A stretch of 64,000 nt of DNA, from assembly GCA_036172665.1 (NCBI GenBank), contig CM069877.1, positions 13,908,501 through 13,972,500 on the forward strand. Reading direction: 5' to 3'. Under the pieces are notes generated by a model, which was not told the DNA's origin, made no database searches, and saw nothing but the letters and a program-made list of their open reading frames with translations. This DNA comes from Prosopocoilus inquinatus. Taxonomy: Eukaryota > Arthropoda > Insecta > Coleoptera > Lucanidae. Shown here piece after piece: positions 1-12,129 of the stretch; position 1 is the stretch's first letter, and each line of letters begins with the position of its first letter. A program made the position numbers and the translations under genes.

Positions 1-102
1 ATGAAAATAAATAAATAAATCAGTTGTTTTCGAACTTCTTCCACTTTTATTCCATTCAAAGCGCAGCTACTCAGCCGTGATTTTCTTTTTGTGTGTCTTC
101 AG

Positions 103-473
103 GATTTTATTCTGACTTGCAGCTTATGCGATAACGGAAACGGCACCGAGCCCGAATCCGATGAAGACTGTTTTCAACCTTTAACCCTTGAAGATGGATC
201 AGACAAACGAAACATCGAAAGCTCCGAATATGACATCAAAAGCCTCGTAAAATTACCGAAGGGTTTAACCTGCGAGCACTGCGTCTTGAGGTGGCACTAT
301 AAAGCAGGTGAGCATATCTTAAAAATGAAAAAAAAAAATAAATAAATTCAAGGAAAATGAAAACGAAAACGCTTTTAGGAAATTCCTGGGGAGTGTGCGA
401 CGATGGCAGCGAAGGAATGGGCTGCGGAGATCAAGAAACTTTTCGCAATTGCGCAGATATTAGGATTGTCTAA
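103..473 (+). CDS. AA15-type lytic polysaccharide monooxygenase, C-terminal two exons (partial)
   Basis: Two exons are seen. Exon A is 103-307 (acceptor tgtcttcag, donor GTGAGC) and exon B is 379-473 (acceptor gcttttag, stop TAA at 471-473). They join in phase 1 so that KAG reads into NSWGVCDDG. The product segment is cysteine-rich: TCSLCDNGNG, then LTCEHCVLRWHYKAGNSWG, then MGCGDQETFRNCADIRI. This end pattern (C..CVLRW.Y.AGN.WG.C, then CG.QE.FR.CADI) is that of insect AA15 copper enzymes, secreted oxidases that cleave chitin or cellulose. The N-terminal half, with the copper-binding first histidine and signal peptide, lies before the window. No clear AATAAA follows the stop. Family assignment is by recognised motifs, not a search. 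Confidence 0.8.
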
Positions 474-572
474 ACTCTTTTGTGTTATTAACTTATTTAT
501 TAATTGATTTTATACCTACTACCTACATAAAATAATTAATTTAATTTCTAGTTTTATTCGAACGCATTTTCA

Positions 573-910
573 CACTCGGTATCAAACGTGGTTGCCTAAA
601 TTCTACCAACGCAACTGTTACGTCGGTGTCCAGGCAACTGAACAAATTTAGATGTAAAAAAAATCTAATAAATTGTTCAGCGCCATCTATGAGCGACAGC
701 CGACAATTTAAAAATTAAATGTTTAAACAGGCGACGAATGTTTAGAAGTAAAATAAAAATGTGATTTTGATTGGCGAAAGAACTTTTAAGGAATCTCAAG
801 TGCGACAGCGCCATCTGCATGAATCTAACAATTTCCAGCGCCACCTATAAACACTCAGTATCAAACGTGGTTTCCTACGTTTTACCAACACAAACATTGC
901 GTCGGCGTCG
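573..910. repeat. Diverged direct repeat, offset about 280 bp
   Basis: A block of about 60 bp beginning cactcggtatcaaacgtgg at 573 recurs as cactcagtatcaaacgtgg at 852. Both continue through a taccaac stretch into gtcggtgtc or gtcggcgtc. Short cagcgcca(t/c)ct motifs lie between and before the second copy (679, 806, 837). No gene was recognised from 474 to 1890 apart from this repeat. Confidence 0.55.
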
Positions 911-1889
911 CATCGCATCGGTGTGATTTTGTTTTTGATTACGTAATTACGTGATTGGTTCAAAAAATTGCAAATTTGAATTAATCGATCTTGTGCTCAT
1001 TCCTGCGAATTTTCAAGGTCTACCGGCGATGAACCGGTTATGGCACGCAGGATGATAGAAGAAAACGTTCCAGGAATCTAAAAATAAAATTTGCTTCATT
1101 TTCTAAATTAATCCAAGTCATATTTAAATACAAACTTTATGATCGCAAAAGATTCTTTCTGGTGGTCAGGATATTTCACGATGTGTTAAGAACTTCAGAA
1201 AATTTTAATTGCCTCTATCGGATGCGGTAGTGCTTCCACAGGTTCTGGCTTTAAGAATTTAGGAAGAACAAGAAAAAATAATTTTATTTACAATAGCATC
1301 AAGGTTTTTGAGTAATTCAAAAAATTTCTATGTATAAAAGCAATACACTCGCATAACAAAAAGAATACCGTGGTGGAAAACAAATATTCTTAATTGGGAA
1401 ACTTTAATTCCACACAGGTTTGAATTAGTATTTTTTTTTGTTAAGTTAAAATATTTAAACGAATGATATACACATTTATTTTAGCAGACTCACGCCCCAT
1501 CGCCCCCCTTCGCCGTCGAATCTCGAACTTGCAGTTGAACACCGATGCTAAACGATTATCAAATGTTTTCGTAATATTTTTTAAATATTTGAGATTCATT
1601 CTTATTGAAGCTTGTTTACTTATCCTGAAATCTATTCGCAAGTATTCAATTTTGGTCGTCACTGTCCTTCAAGATGTCAGTTCGAATTTCCCAAATCATA
1701 AATAAAGATGTTTTACCGCGAAACTGTCAAAATAAATTAAATTTTTAAGAGGCTGTTTATTCTTAGCATTCAAAATTAAGACCTCTTAACTTTAATAAAA
1801 TACAAGTTCGGTGCCGATATTTAACAAAGAATGATGTTCAAAGACATGTAACGGTCAGATATCAGTGACAGGTAAATAAATTGAAGTTT

Positions 1890-4100
1890 AAATGAAAAAA
1901 GACACGTCAAACAGAAAAAGATATCTAGTAATATTGAAACTAACAAAAAAGTCAGAGCAATTAAAAATTAAAAGAGAAAAACAGGAAAAAAAGAGTAAAT
2001 GCAAAATGAAAAGAAATCAGAAAACAAGTGAAAGTCAAAACGACATATTCAAGACGACGAAGAAAGAAAAACAAAACAAATGAACAACATAGAACAAAGG
2101 AAAAGTCAAAAAATAAATAAATAAAGTTAAATAGGATTTTGATACAAAGCCATGATAAAAAAACAAATCAGTTAATAAAAACAAATGAAACTCAAAAATG
2201 GAAAACATCCGAAACGAAAAAGTTAGAGCAATTAATTGGAAGCAAAACAAAAAAAGCAAAATTAAAAGAAATAAGAAAACAAGTGATAGTTCAAGGCGAC
2301 ATATCCAAGACGACGAAGAAAGAAAAAACAAATGAACAACAGGAAGCAAAGAAGAAAAAACAAAAAAGAAATACTTTAAAACAGATGGTCCAGATTAAAT
2401 GGGATTTTGACAGAAAGACATAATAAAAAAAATTGTCGCAAAACAAAGCAAATTAATAAAGACAAATGAAACTCAAAATGAACAACACACGAAACAAGAA
2501 AAAATACGTTTTAAAAAAGTCAGAAGAGCAAATGAAAATTAAACAAAAAAATAGGAAGAAGAGAGTATAGAGCAAAATGAAAAAAAAGAACAAAGCAAGT
2601 GAAAGTCAAAACAATATATTCAAGACGACGAAGAAAAAAAAACAAATGAACAACATGAAACAAAGAAGAAAAGAAAAACAAAAAAGAGATAGGTACGTTA
2701 AAGTAGATGGTCAAGGTTAAATGAAGTTCTAAATAAAAAAGGATAATAAAAATCGTTGTTTTATTGTTGTTGTTTCATTCACTACGAAAATACAAAGAGA
2801 TACTTTAAAACAGATGGTCAAGGTTAAATGGGATTTTGACCGAAAGACATAATAATAAAAATTGTCGCAAAACAAAGCAAATTAATAAAGACAAATGAAA
2901 CTCAAAATGAACAACACACGAGACAAGAAAAAGTACGTTTTAAAAAAGTCAGAAGAGCAAATGAAAATTAAACAAAAAAATAGGAAGAAGAGTATAGAGC
3001 TAAATGAAAAAAAAAAGAACAAAACAAGTGAAAGTCAAAACGACATATTCAAGACGATGAAGAAAGAAAAAAAACAAATGAAGAACATGAAACAAAGAAG
3101 AAAAGAAAAATAAAAAAAGAGATACGTACGTTAAAGTAGATGGTCAAGGTTAAATGAAGTTCTAAATAAAAAAGGATAATAAAAATCGTTGTTTTATTGT
3201 TGTTGTTTTATTCACTACGAAAATACAAAGAGATACTTTAAAACAGATGGTCAAGGTTAAATGGGATTTTGACCGAAAGACATAATAATAAAAATTGTCG
3301 CAAAACAAAGCAAATTAATAAAGACAAATGAAACTCAAAATGAACAACACACGAAACAAGAAAAAGTACGTTTTAAAAAAGTCAGAAGAGCAAATGAAAA
3401 TTAAACAAAAAAATAGGAAGAAGAGTATAGAGCTAAATGAAGAAAAAAGAACAAAACAAGTGAAAGTCAAAACGACATATTCAAGACGATGAAGAAAGAA
3501 AAAAAAACAAATGAAGAACATGAAACAAAGAAGAAAAGAAAAGTAAAAAAAGAGATACGTACGTTAAAGTAGATGGTCAAGGTTAAATGAAGTTTTAAAT
3601 AGGAAAGCATAATAAAAATCGTCGCAAAGTAAATTAAATTAATAAAAACCAAAGGATTAACCAAGAAACTAATTAATATTTTATTCAACATAATGATATT
3701 AATGATAACAAAAGGAAATTAAACTCAAAATGAGAAACACGTGAAAAAAGAAAAAATATGTTTGTTGAAACAAGCAAACGAACAACTCAGAGCAATTGAA
3801 AATTAAAAAAAAGAAGGAAAATTAAAAATAAGAAAGAAGAAAACAAATAAAAAAGGTTGAAATGACACATCTAAGAATGATGAAAAACCAAAAAAAAAGT
3901 ATTTTGAAAAAAAAAAGAAATTTTAAAATAATACACATTTTATTCAGAAGAACAAACGAAACTCAAATGGGATTTTGATAAAAAAAAATTTAAAAGAAAA
4001 TTTAAGTCAGAAAAACAAACGAAACTCGGAGAAAGCATAGATAACAAAGAGGAAACGTTAAGAAGAAAGTACAAAGATAATAAGAACACATAAATTAATT
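1890..4100. repeat. Purine-rich tandem array, about 430-bp units
   Basis: The + strand is very rich in A and G. A long unit recurs with starts (motif gacaaatgaaactcaaaatg) at 2461, 2890 and 3323, so the period is about 430 bp. Copies at 2890 and 3323 are nearly identical for several hundred bases. Diverged copies flank the core on both sides, from about 1890 and out to about 4100. Lysine-rich open frames here (such as 1892-2083 and 2895-3113) follow from composition and are not genes. Confidence 0.8.
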
Positions 4101-4134
4101 GCAATTTGCGTTAAATTTTTTTTTAATATTTATT

Positions 4135-4203
4135 CTGCTCCGCCCCCCTTTGAAGATTTATGCGCCCTCCAAGTGGGCGCGCCCCACAGTTTGGGAAACG
4201 CTG
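4135..4203 (-). mobile_element. hAT-like terminus without a recognised partner
   Basis: Read on the minus strand from 4203, the sequence begins CAGCGTTTCCCAAACTG and runs into a G-rich stretch. This is the classic look of a hAT transposon end, starting CAGNG. It bounds the purine-rich array on the right. No matching left terminus or duplicated 8-mer was found, so the element may be truncated. Confidence 0.4.
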
Positions 4204-4922
4204 TCTCATGGAAGTCACAAAAAATGTGGGTGTCACATTGGTTGTTGTGATTAGCCGACGCCTGGTGATGATCACCAAACATCCCTCTCGACCCGCTCTT
4301 ATGCAATTTAAATCTGACAAAAAAAATAAGGGATCGAAATACGAAAATAAAAGCCTTTATGTTTTCCTCGGGAACAATGTCAACAATCCGTGTCTTTTGT
4401 TTTACAAATAACTTCTTGATCGCTTCACGTATGTAAAAGTACAATGGTACTTTGTGCTACTTTTCTTTAATTGCTTTCTTCTTCTATTTATGTTTTCAAT
4501 TCAGGATTGAAGCCGACCTATTTGTTTAAACTAATTGTTTGTTCTTTGTTGTTGGAACAACAAATTTCCTTTATATTAACACCACAATAAGTAATAATAA
4601 TTATATCGACGTTGCACGCAGTTCATGGTCGGTATAAAGTATCGGTCCGTGCGTCATTGCAATTTAATGAGAATGAGAATGAGAAAACAAGGAAACTCCG
4701 GATCTTTCCATTATGCGTACACCTACTTTTTATTCACCTCAAGGAAGCACTAGATGTAGTTGTAAAACAATGTTGCGTAGTTCTTGCATACTAAAGACGT
4801 TCACTAAAGTCAAGGTCAGTTGTTTTTACCAACGAAAATGTGCCGAATGCAAATTTTTATTGATTACAATAAAATTAACGAGGCGGTTTTCGAAAACATT
4901 CATTCATTTTCATACACACGTA

Positions 4923-5515
4923 CAGGATGATCCAGAATAAGTGTCCGAGCTGTTAGGAGTGTCTTCACTAAGGTCAAGCAAGTGCTAAATTGGAAGAAAT
5001 AAATCTATCAGAGGCATTTCAAAAATCAACCTCCTTGGAATCCAAAATAGAAACCATGATTCATTTCTTACATATAATAATAATAATATATTGAACTTCT
5101 GTACCAGTGGTGTAGAACTTTACATAATAAAATAATAAATAACAATAACATAATAACAAATTAAAAGTTAGTGATATGAGAAATAAATATTATTTTGTAC
5201 ATAAACAAGTTCGAAATTCGAATGAATGAAGTGCGTATTATACATTTTTTCACAGAACGGCACAAATAAAAAGACTTTACAGATTAATTTCTAGGTAAAC
5301 GCTGATGTCTCGTTCTATTCTCCGCGAATTCATTGCTCTTGTGACGCAATACATCTGTACCAGTGCCCATCAACCAATTTATATCTGAATCTTCTATGCA
5401 TTTTATCTTAAAAACTATGGATGTTAGACCACCCCCTATGCATATAGACTTTTTGTTTTCTTTTTCTGTGTACTACCTGTGGTTGACGGCTGGATACTTA
5501 TTTTGAATCACCCAG
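4923..5515. mobile_element. TIR element of 593 bp, TA-flanked
   Basis: The left end CAGGATGATCCAGAATAAGT matches the reverse complement of the right end (ACTTATTTTGAATCACCCAG) with several mismatches. TA dinucleotides flank both ends (4921-4922 and 5516-5517). The terminal motif belongs to the CAGGGTGNTYC type that recurs across the window. A direct repeat of about 110 bp lies outside it, at 4816-4925 and 5576-5693, so the element sits between two copies of one older sequence. Confidence 0.5.
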
Positions 5516-6071
5516 TATAGAAAAAACCCGGGTTTGAATTGCGTCCCTAATCATTGACAGCTTTTACAAAAAGAAATCAGTTATTATTACCTACGAAATT
5601 GTACCGAAGAGCAAATTGTTATTAATTACAATAATATCTACTAATGAGGCTGTTCTCGAAAACATTCATTCGTTCATTATACACACGAACAGAGAAAAAA
5701 TTGGTTTGATTTGCGCCCCCCGATAATTTATACCCCTTACAAAAAAAAAAAAATAATGAATAATAATAAATCGAGAAAAAAATTGTCCGTATAATATTTG
5801 GGCCTCGTTAAAGATTCATGCCGACAGATAATCACATAAATTAAATAAAACGGCGCCCTTACCTTTCGGCCCCGGAAATTAATGTTAACACAACGCGCAC
5901 TTGTCAATAATAAACGAGACAAACGGTAACTCGCCCTTTAATAATTAATCGATGTTTTGTTTGCTTAAAATAATGTTGAACATGATTAATATTACGTGGG
6001 TTGTGAATTTTTGTGTTAGGCTTTCGCCTTCGCGGTAGGAGCCAAGTCGTTCGTGCAACGTTTCTGAAAAA

Positions 6072-6700
6072 TCCATGTAAGTTGTTAAAATTGAAATTAA
6101 AAGTTAAAAACTGGGAACTTAGAAGGAAAGGATAAAAAAAACTTGACGTGGAAAATATTAAGAAGGCGAAACAGTGGTTTTAATCAATAAAAAAATATAC
6201 AACATTTTTGGTACGTCCATGTAAGCTGTTAAAATTAAAATTAAATGTTAAAAACTTGGAAAACTTTAGAAAGGATAAAAAACTTGACTTGGAAAAGATA
6301 AAGAAGGAGAAGCAGTTATTTCAATCAATAAAAAAACATACAACATTTTTGGTACATCCATGTAAGCTGTTATAATTAAAATAAAAAGTTAAAAACTTGG
6401 AATTTACAAAGATTAAAAAAATTGACGTGGAAAAGATGAAGAAGGCGAAGCAGTTGTTTCAATCAATAAAAAATTTACATTTTTGGTACGTCCATGTAAG
6501 CGGTTAAAATTAAAATTAAAAGTTAAACACTTGGAATTTAGAAAGGGTAAAAAAAATTGACGTGGAAAAGACAAAGAAGGCGAAGCAGTTGTTTCAATCA
6601 ATAAAAAAACACTTTTGGTACGTCCATGTAAGTTGTTAAAATTAAAATTAAAAGTTAAAAACTTGACGTAGAAAAGATGAAGAAGAAGAAGAAGAACAAG
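6072..6700. repeat. Tandem repeat, 132-144 bp period, about 4.5 copies
   Basis: Units begin tccatgtaag at 6072, 6216, 6357, 6491 and 6623. Each runs through an A-rich stretch, ttgacgtggaaaa, then aatcaataaaaaa and ttttggtacg. The last copy is incomplete and runs into GAA-rich sequence. Confidence 0.85.
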
Positions 6701-6889
6701 AGGTGTTATTCAATACGAAAATACGCAAAATAGAGAAAGCAAGAATAAGAAGAGAGGTTAAAATTTCCCGTTTAATAATAAACCTAATAAAAAATTGAAA
6801 ACCAGGACAGCTGCAAGAGTAAGTAGGAGTGTTTTTTGTGTGTATAAAGTGTTCCATGATTTCCAAACCTCCTCGCCGTTGAAGGGGAA

Positions 6890-7025
6890 GCAGTGTTTAA
6901 TTTTTTTTCCAACACTGAAGGGTACTTGAAGTGAGTACCGACCACCACGAGAAATATCTCGAGCGCGGTGCGAACCCACGACCTTACATTGCAAGGCCAG
7001 CCTTTTATCACTTGGACCGTTAAAG
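6890..7025 (-). mobile_element. tRNA-derived SINE copy 1
   Basis: On the minus strand it begins aacggtccaagtgataa, an A-box-like segment. About 45 bp later comes the B-box-like GGTTCGCACC (complement at 6968-6977). The next 80 bp, up to cccttcagtgttgga, match a second copy at 35561-35760. An RNA polymerase III promoter layout plus dispersal supports a SINE rather than a tRNA gene. No acceptor-stem closure was found. Confidence 0.6.
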
Positions 7026-7124
7026 ACGTTAAAGTACGTTTTCAAGTACGCAATGCAGATTCTGATTGTAGTAACTTTTAATTTCTTTTTTTATTCAGAG
7101 AAGAACAATAATTTAGACATCTAA

Positions 7125-7341
7125 GGGTAAGTTCACAACGAAGCTGTGATGATGATATGATGATGACATGATGATGATGATAGAGATTTCGAATAGCACT
7201 GATTCAAAGAAACACGTGTTAAAATGTTTGTGTTTGCGCTCATATAAGCGATTGTAGCAATGAGAATTAAATAGGCTATTCTTCTGCGAGCAGAAAAAGG
7301 TATCTAGCATCTATCATCACAGCTCCGTTATGAACTTACCC
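7125..7341. mobile_element. PIF/Harbinger-like MITE, 217 bp, TAA TSD
   Basis: Imperfect TIRs of about 33 bp: left GGGTAAGTTCACAACG, right (reverse complement) GGGTAAGTTCATAACGG. Both ends continue into gctgtgatgat. TAA flanks both sides (7122-7124 and 7342-7344). The interior has a GAT-rich microsatellite near 7147-7182. A 3-bp TWA duplication with a GGG start fits PIF/Harbinger. Confidence 0.7.
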
Positions 7342-8106
7342 TAACGCACCATACCACTTGCGAAATGAAATCAGCACCAATTCTTTGATGATGTACAAGT
7401 CGCGAGACCATGGGTGTAGCCAAGGTGGGGCAAAGAGGGCAGTTGCCCACCCCTGGCTCACGGAGCGATAAAAGGCTATGTCATTTCTATCTGTAAATAG
7501 TTTCTTAAATAAAAATAAGTTGGGCTGCTGTCTAGGAAACAAGAAATAAATTAAAAGTGCAGGTCAGTGAAGGAGTGGTGAAAAGAAATTGAGAAATTCA
7601 AAATAAAAAGACAAAAGACGGGTATAATAGACGGATATAATGGTTTTAATAACGCAGAATGGAAGAAGACTAAGTAAGAAAAGGATAAGGAGGAAGAAAC
7701 GATAAGCGAAAGAAAATGTGCGCTCTAAAAGCAAAAGACAATAGAAAAACTCTTGTAATAAGTAAAGTTCAGAACACAGTTCTCAAAGATGGAAGAGGTA
7801 TAAACCAGACACAAATGATGTAACAGTCGCATCTTCCTCAAGAAACGGAATTCTAGAAATCTTTTCTTCATCTGGGTTTAATTTAAATGGATTGGGTAAA
7901 CCTCGATAGGTTTTTTACATTTTATTTTTTGGATTGTATATATTTTTTAACTTTTAAGTTTAATGTTTCTTGTTTTAATTTTCTGCAGTTTTTTCGAATT
8001 TCCCTAAAATTTTTTTATGTTTAACATTGTCTTGTAAAATTCCTTTCTTGGCTTAGATTCACATAGGTTCAGTCTAATTGGATGGTCTTGCCCTTGAAAC
8101 GGTTTA

Positions 8107-8299
8107 GGGCTAGTTGTACAAAGGAGGCTTAAACTGACATTCAACTGAACCAGGTTCAAAGTGAACACGAATCGCATCAAATTTAATTTATGGATGCATT
8201 AATTGCTATGCGTCTTTAATATCCTATGCGAATTTGTTTACTTCGAACCTGGTTCAGTTAAAGTAGAATTTAAACCACCTTTGTACATACAACTTGGCC
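8107..8299. mobile_element. PIF/Harbinger-like MITE, 193 bp, TTA TSD
   Basis: The two ends form a long inverted repeat of about 65 bp sharing gtacaaagg, ctgaaccaggttc and the outer GGSCWAGTTGTA. TTA flanks both sides (8104-8106 and 8300-8302). It has no coding capacity. Confidence 0.7.
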
Positions 8300-8440
8300 T
8301 TAATGTCTCAAATTTTGTGTTTAAGAGGAGCTGGGTTAATTTGGGTTCGGTTTAGTTTAGTAGGGGTGGGTTCGTTTAACTTCGGTTTAGTTCGGTTTAT
8401 TTGAGTTGACCTAGAAATATTTTTTTATATTTAAAAATAT

Positions 8441-8766
8441 TGTTACGAATTTAGGGGTTCACAAATTATAGTCGTTAAATTTCGGAACACTGTAATTAAA
8501 AGCTGTCGCTTTACACAATTAACAACACAGTTTAAATGAGCTTGTCTATCAAATAACACTTTTACAAAATGTACTTTCTATTGATTCGAGGTACGAACCC
8601 TTTGCTTGCCAACTTAATAACTCGTGGCGGATCGCACGGCTTATAAAGCAGAGCCCTCTGTGCTCGAAATTTCTAGAATGATCGCGTAGCTTCAGTTATG
8701 TTCTGTGATGCGAGGTGGCGTGTCTGATGCTAAAAATAGATCTGTTTGTGCGTCACGACTGTAACA
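8441..8766 (+). mobile_element. Solo LTR, Ty3/gypsy-like, 326 bp
   Basis: Begins TGTTACG and ends TGTAACA, an inverted terminal pair that starts TG and ends CA. ATAT flanks both sides (8437-8440 and 8767-8770), the 4-bp duplication expected of Ty3/gypsy elements. A TATA-like cttataaagcag lies near 8640. No internal retroelement ORF adjoins, so it is a solo LTR. Confidence 0.65.
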
Positions 8767-9327
8767 ATATTATGCAGACATTTTTAATTTTTAAGATTTC
8801 TTATTTTAATCTTCTACTACGGTTTTCTCGAATTTCATTATAAAATATTTAATTTCTTAAATTTTATAATAATAATTTGTGATGGTATTTTGTCTATGGT
8901 AAAATTGAATCGATGAGTGTATAGTCATGTTCAGTCCAAATTTACTGTGTTCAGAAAACAATAAATAACTTTCTAGATTTTCATTTTAAGTGAATATTGG
9001 CTTAAAATTCTTTCACAGAAGAATATCTGAAGCCTCTTGAAGCCTACAATTACTTGAAATAAAAATCCAGAGAAAGCTATTGGTTGTTTTCTCAAAACAG
9101 TAAATTTGGACAGAACGTGATTATGCACTCATCGATTCATATTTTCTTGGGTTGATTTCACAAGGGTAATGTTGGTTTGGGTTGCCCTTGATTTTTTTAC
9201 TTTAAAATATTGTGTTCTAAATTCTATACGATTTAATTTTTTTTTTCGTTTTTAAAATACTTAATTTTAATCTTTAATTTTAATTTCATGTGAACGCAAG
9301 AAACTATTCCGGAGTAACTCAGAGACC

Positions 9328-10963
9328 CAGTGGCGGCTCGTGATGATTTATTGCGGGTGGGCAACAACTGCGAAAGGTAAAGCAAATAAATTTGTTTTCT
9401 CGGGGCTTGTAATTTTTTAACTAAATTTAAGCGTGAGATTAACTGAGCTTTTTCTCAGCTTTCCAATGCCGTTTACTAAAAAACAATCGACGGACGCGTT
9501 AACTGGAAGTCTCTTCCTATCCTCGCGATCGCGCTTGTAATTTTTGGTTTAAATTTAAGCTTGGGATTCGCAGAGTTTTTTCTCAGCTTTCCAACGCCGT
9601 TTACAAAAAAACAATCGACCAACGGTTCTTGAGTTACCATCAAAATTCAAAGCGACGCGTTTTTTATTTGATCAATTAACTGAACGTCTCTCCCTTCCCT
9701 GGCGATCGCACTTGTCATTTTTGGATTAAATTTAAGCGGGAGATTTACAGAGCATTTTCTCAGCTTTCCAACACCTTTTACCAAAAAACAATTGACGAAC
9801 GCGTTCTCGAGTTAGAAGCAGAATTCAAAAGCGCGCCACGTTTTTTATCTGCTCAATTAACTGAACGTCTCTCCTTCCCCTTGCGATCGCGCTAATAATT
9901 TTTAAACAACATTTAAGCACCAGAATTACTGAACTTTTTCTCAGCTTTCCAACGCCTTTTGCGAAAAAACAATCGACGGACGCGTTCTTGAGTTACAATC
10001 AAAATTCAAAAGCGACGTGTTTCTTTTTGCTCAATTAACTGAACGTCTCCTCCTTCCCTCGCGATCGTGTTTGTCATTTTTGAATTCAATTTAAGCATGG
10101 AATTTACAGAGCTTTTTCTCAGCTTTCCAACGCCTTCTACGAAAAAGCAATCGACGAACGCCTTCTTCAGTTTACATTCAAAATTCAAAAGCGATGCGTT
10201 CTTTATTTGGTCAATTAACTGAACGTCTCTCCCTCCCCTCGCGATCGCGCTTGTCAGTTTTGGATTAAATTTAAGCGTGGAATTTACAGAGCTTTTTCTC
10301 AGCTTTCCAAGGCATTTTACGAAAAAACAATCGACGAACGCGTTTCAGAGTTAGAATCAAAATTCAAAAGCGCGCCGCGTTTTTTATTTGCGGAATTAAC
10401 TGAACGTCTTTCCCTCCCCTCTCGGTCGCGTTTGCAATTTATGAAATTAAATTTAAGCGGGGGATTTACGGAACTTTTTCTCGGATTTGCTTTCCAACGC
10501 CTTTTACCGAAAAGCAATTGACGAACGCGTTCTCGAGTTACAATTAAAATTCAAAAATAATGAGTATTTGCTCAATTAACTGAACATCTCTCCCTCCCCT
10601 CGCGATCTTGCTTGTAATTTTTGAATTCAATTTAAGTAGAGAATTTACAGAGCTTTTTCTCAGTTTGCCAACGCCTTTTACCAAAAGACAATCGACGAAC
10701 ATGTTCTTGAGTTACAATGAAAATTCGAAAGCGACACGTTTTTTAATTTGCTCAATTAACTGAACGTCTCTCCCTCCCTTCGCGATCGCGCTTGTAATTT
10801 TTGAGTTCAATTTAAGCACGGGATTTACTGAGTTTATGCTCAACTTTCTAACACGTTTCATCAAATTTCCAAATTTGTTTTTCGGGGTTGCCTGGACGAG
10901 GAACCGGAACGTGCAACTTCATGGGACAGGGTGGACACTGCCCACCCCGACGAGCCGCTACTG
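9328..10963. mobile_element. Non-autonomous hAT element carrying a 180-bp tandem array
   Basis: Left end CAGTGGCGGCTCGT and right end, reverse complemented, CAGTAGCGGCTCGT. Both fit the hAT YARNG start and both continue into gggtgggca. The 8-bp TSD CAGAGACC is perfect (9320-9327 and 10964-10971). The 1,636-bp element has no transposase ORF; nearly all of it is a tandem array. The insertion site lies in a small palindrome, with ggagtaactc on the left and gagttactcc on the right. Confidence 0.9.
9410..10860. repeat. Tandem array, about 180-bp period, 8-9 copies
   Basis: The landmark tctcagctttccaa occurs near 9453, 9581, 9758, 9939, 10117 and 10297, and as variants near 10479, 10658 and 10839. 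Spacing is 177-182 bp except for a shortened first unit of 128 bp. Each unit contains tcaattaactgaacgtctc, a cgcgatcgcg core and acaatcgacgaacg. The array lies wholly inside the hAT element. Confidence 0.9.
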
Positions 10964-11207
10964 CAGAGACCTCAGAGTTACTCCAACGGTAAACTGAAAT
11001 ACACCATTTGTCACAATGAAACGCAAAATTGCACAAAATTCAAGTGACGCGCTTCTTATTCCTGATTGCCTGAAAAGTACTCAGTATTAGTCAGTTAACA
11101 ATCGAATTTGATTTCACTATGATGCCTGAAATTTCAAATTTTGAATTTTGACGCAATCAAAAGTCTTGAATTGATTTGTCTTTTCGAAAGTGCAAGGCTC
11201 GGTAAGC

Positions 11208-11542
11208 ATGTCAATATAATATAGTTTTAGCTTAAGAAAAACTTGAGCCGAATTAAACACAAACGGAACAGTTTATTAATACAAAAATTAACAACAAAGA
11301 AGCGGCTGTGATTCCCAGGCCGACGATCGTGCGAACGAGAGTGACTGTGTGTGTGCTTCCCTCCCTCGCCGTCGATACGGACAGGCTAACGAAGACATTT
11401 CAAAAAGAAACGTTTGTTACCAAACATTTATATTAAGTATTAATATTAGAACAGGCAGCAGCAACGTTGCTTCCTGAGCGCGCCACTTTCAAATTCAAAT
11501 TAAGCGCTAACAATAGGTTGGTTTGAAGCCCTTCATTACACA
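11208..11542 (-). mobile_element. Candidate LTR (minus orientation)
   Basis: On the minus strand it starts TGTGTAATGAAGGGC. A poly(A)-type signal AATAAACTGTTCCG comes late in the segment, near 11270, and it may end at the CA near 11208. The stretch is GC-richer than its surroundings. No matching TSD was found and no retroelement ORF adjoins, so the boundaries are tentative. Confidence 0.35.
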
Positions 11543-11589
11543 CTGTAAGACCCAAAGGCCCACTTTTAAGTAGCACTGCGTGTGATAGT

Positions 11590-11850
11590 TATTTCATTTG
11601 TTTAATGTTTAGTTGCATGCATTCCTACACAACTCGTAAACCGTTTTGATTTTGCTGTAAGATAAAAAAAAAATGTTTTTAAACTTCCGCGCATATAATT
11701 TGAAAGTTTAGGGTTATTTACCCTTCTGCGTGCGGTGTTCGCATCTACTAATTTAATTTGTTTAATGTTTTATTGCATGCATTCCTAAAAATCTCGTATA
11801 CCGCTTTAATTCTGTCGTAAGTTTTGAACAACTAATAATTAAGTAGAGGT
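11590..11850. repeat. Diverged direct repeat, about 165-bp offset
   Basis: The stretch tttgtttaatgtttagttgcatgcattcct and its following 40 bp near 11598 recur in diverged form near 11759. Nothing coding was seen from 11543 to 12129. Confidence 0.5.
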
Positions 11851-12129
11851 TTCAAAACAAAGGCGCTCAGTTTTTTTTACTTTTGCGATAAACAATTGAA
11901 ATCAATCAATTAATCAACGACATACGTTCAATGACACCCTATATAACGAACGATAAATTTTTTCTGCCTCAGTTTAAACGAACAGAATTTAAGACAACAA
12001 TGAGTGACCATACAGGGTTGGGTCGGGTTGGACAGAACTAAAAACATCTGTGAATGACACACATACAGGGTAGCCGATAAACAAATGAAAACCCTTATTT
12101 AAGTGGACGATGTCATAAATTCGTTTCAG

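Noticed and set aside
1892..3113. Lysine-rich open frames on the + strand
   Set aside because: They repeat with the 430-bp array, follow purine composition and contain no domain; the minus-strand phenylalanine-rich frames are their mirror.
6960..7025. Possible tRNA gene
   Set aside because: Internal promoter-like boxes exist but no cloverleaf or acceptor stem was found, and a dispersed copy with the same downstream body exists, so SINE fits better.
7394..7460. hAT-like end (gggtgtagccaaggtgggg)
   Set aside because: No partner terminus or TSD could be found, so not listed as an element.
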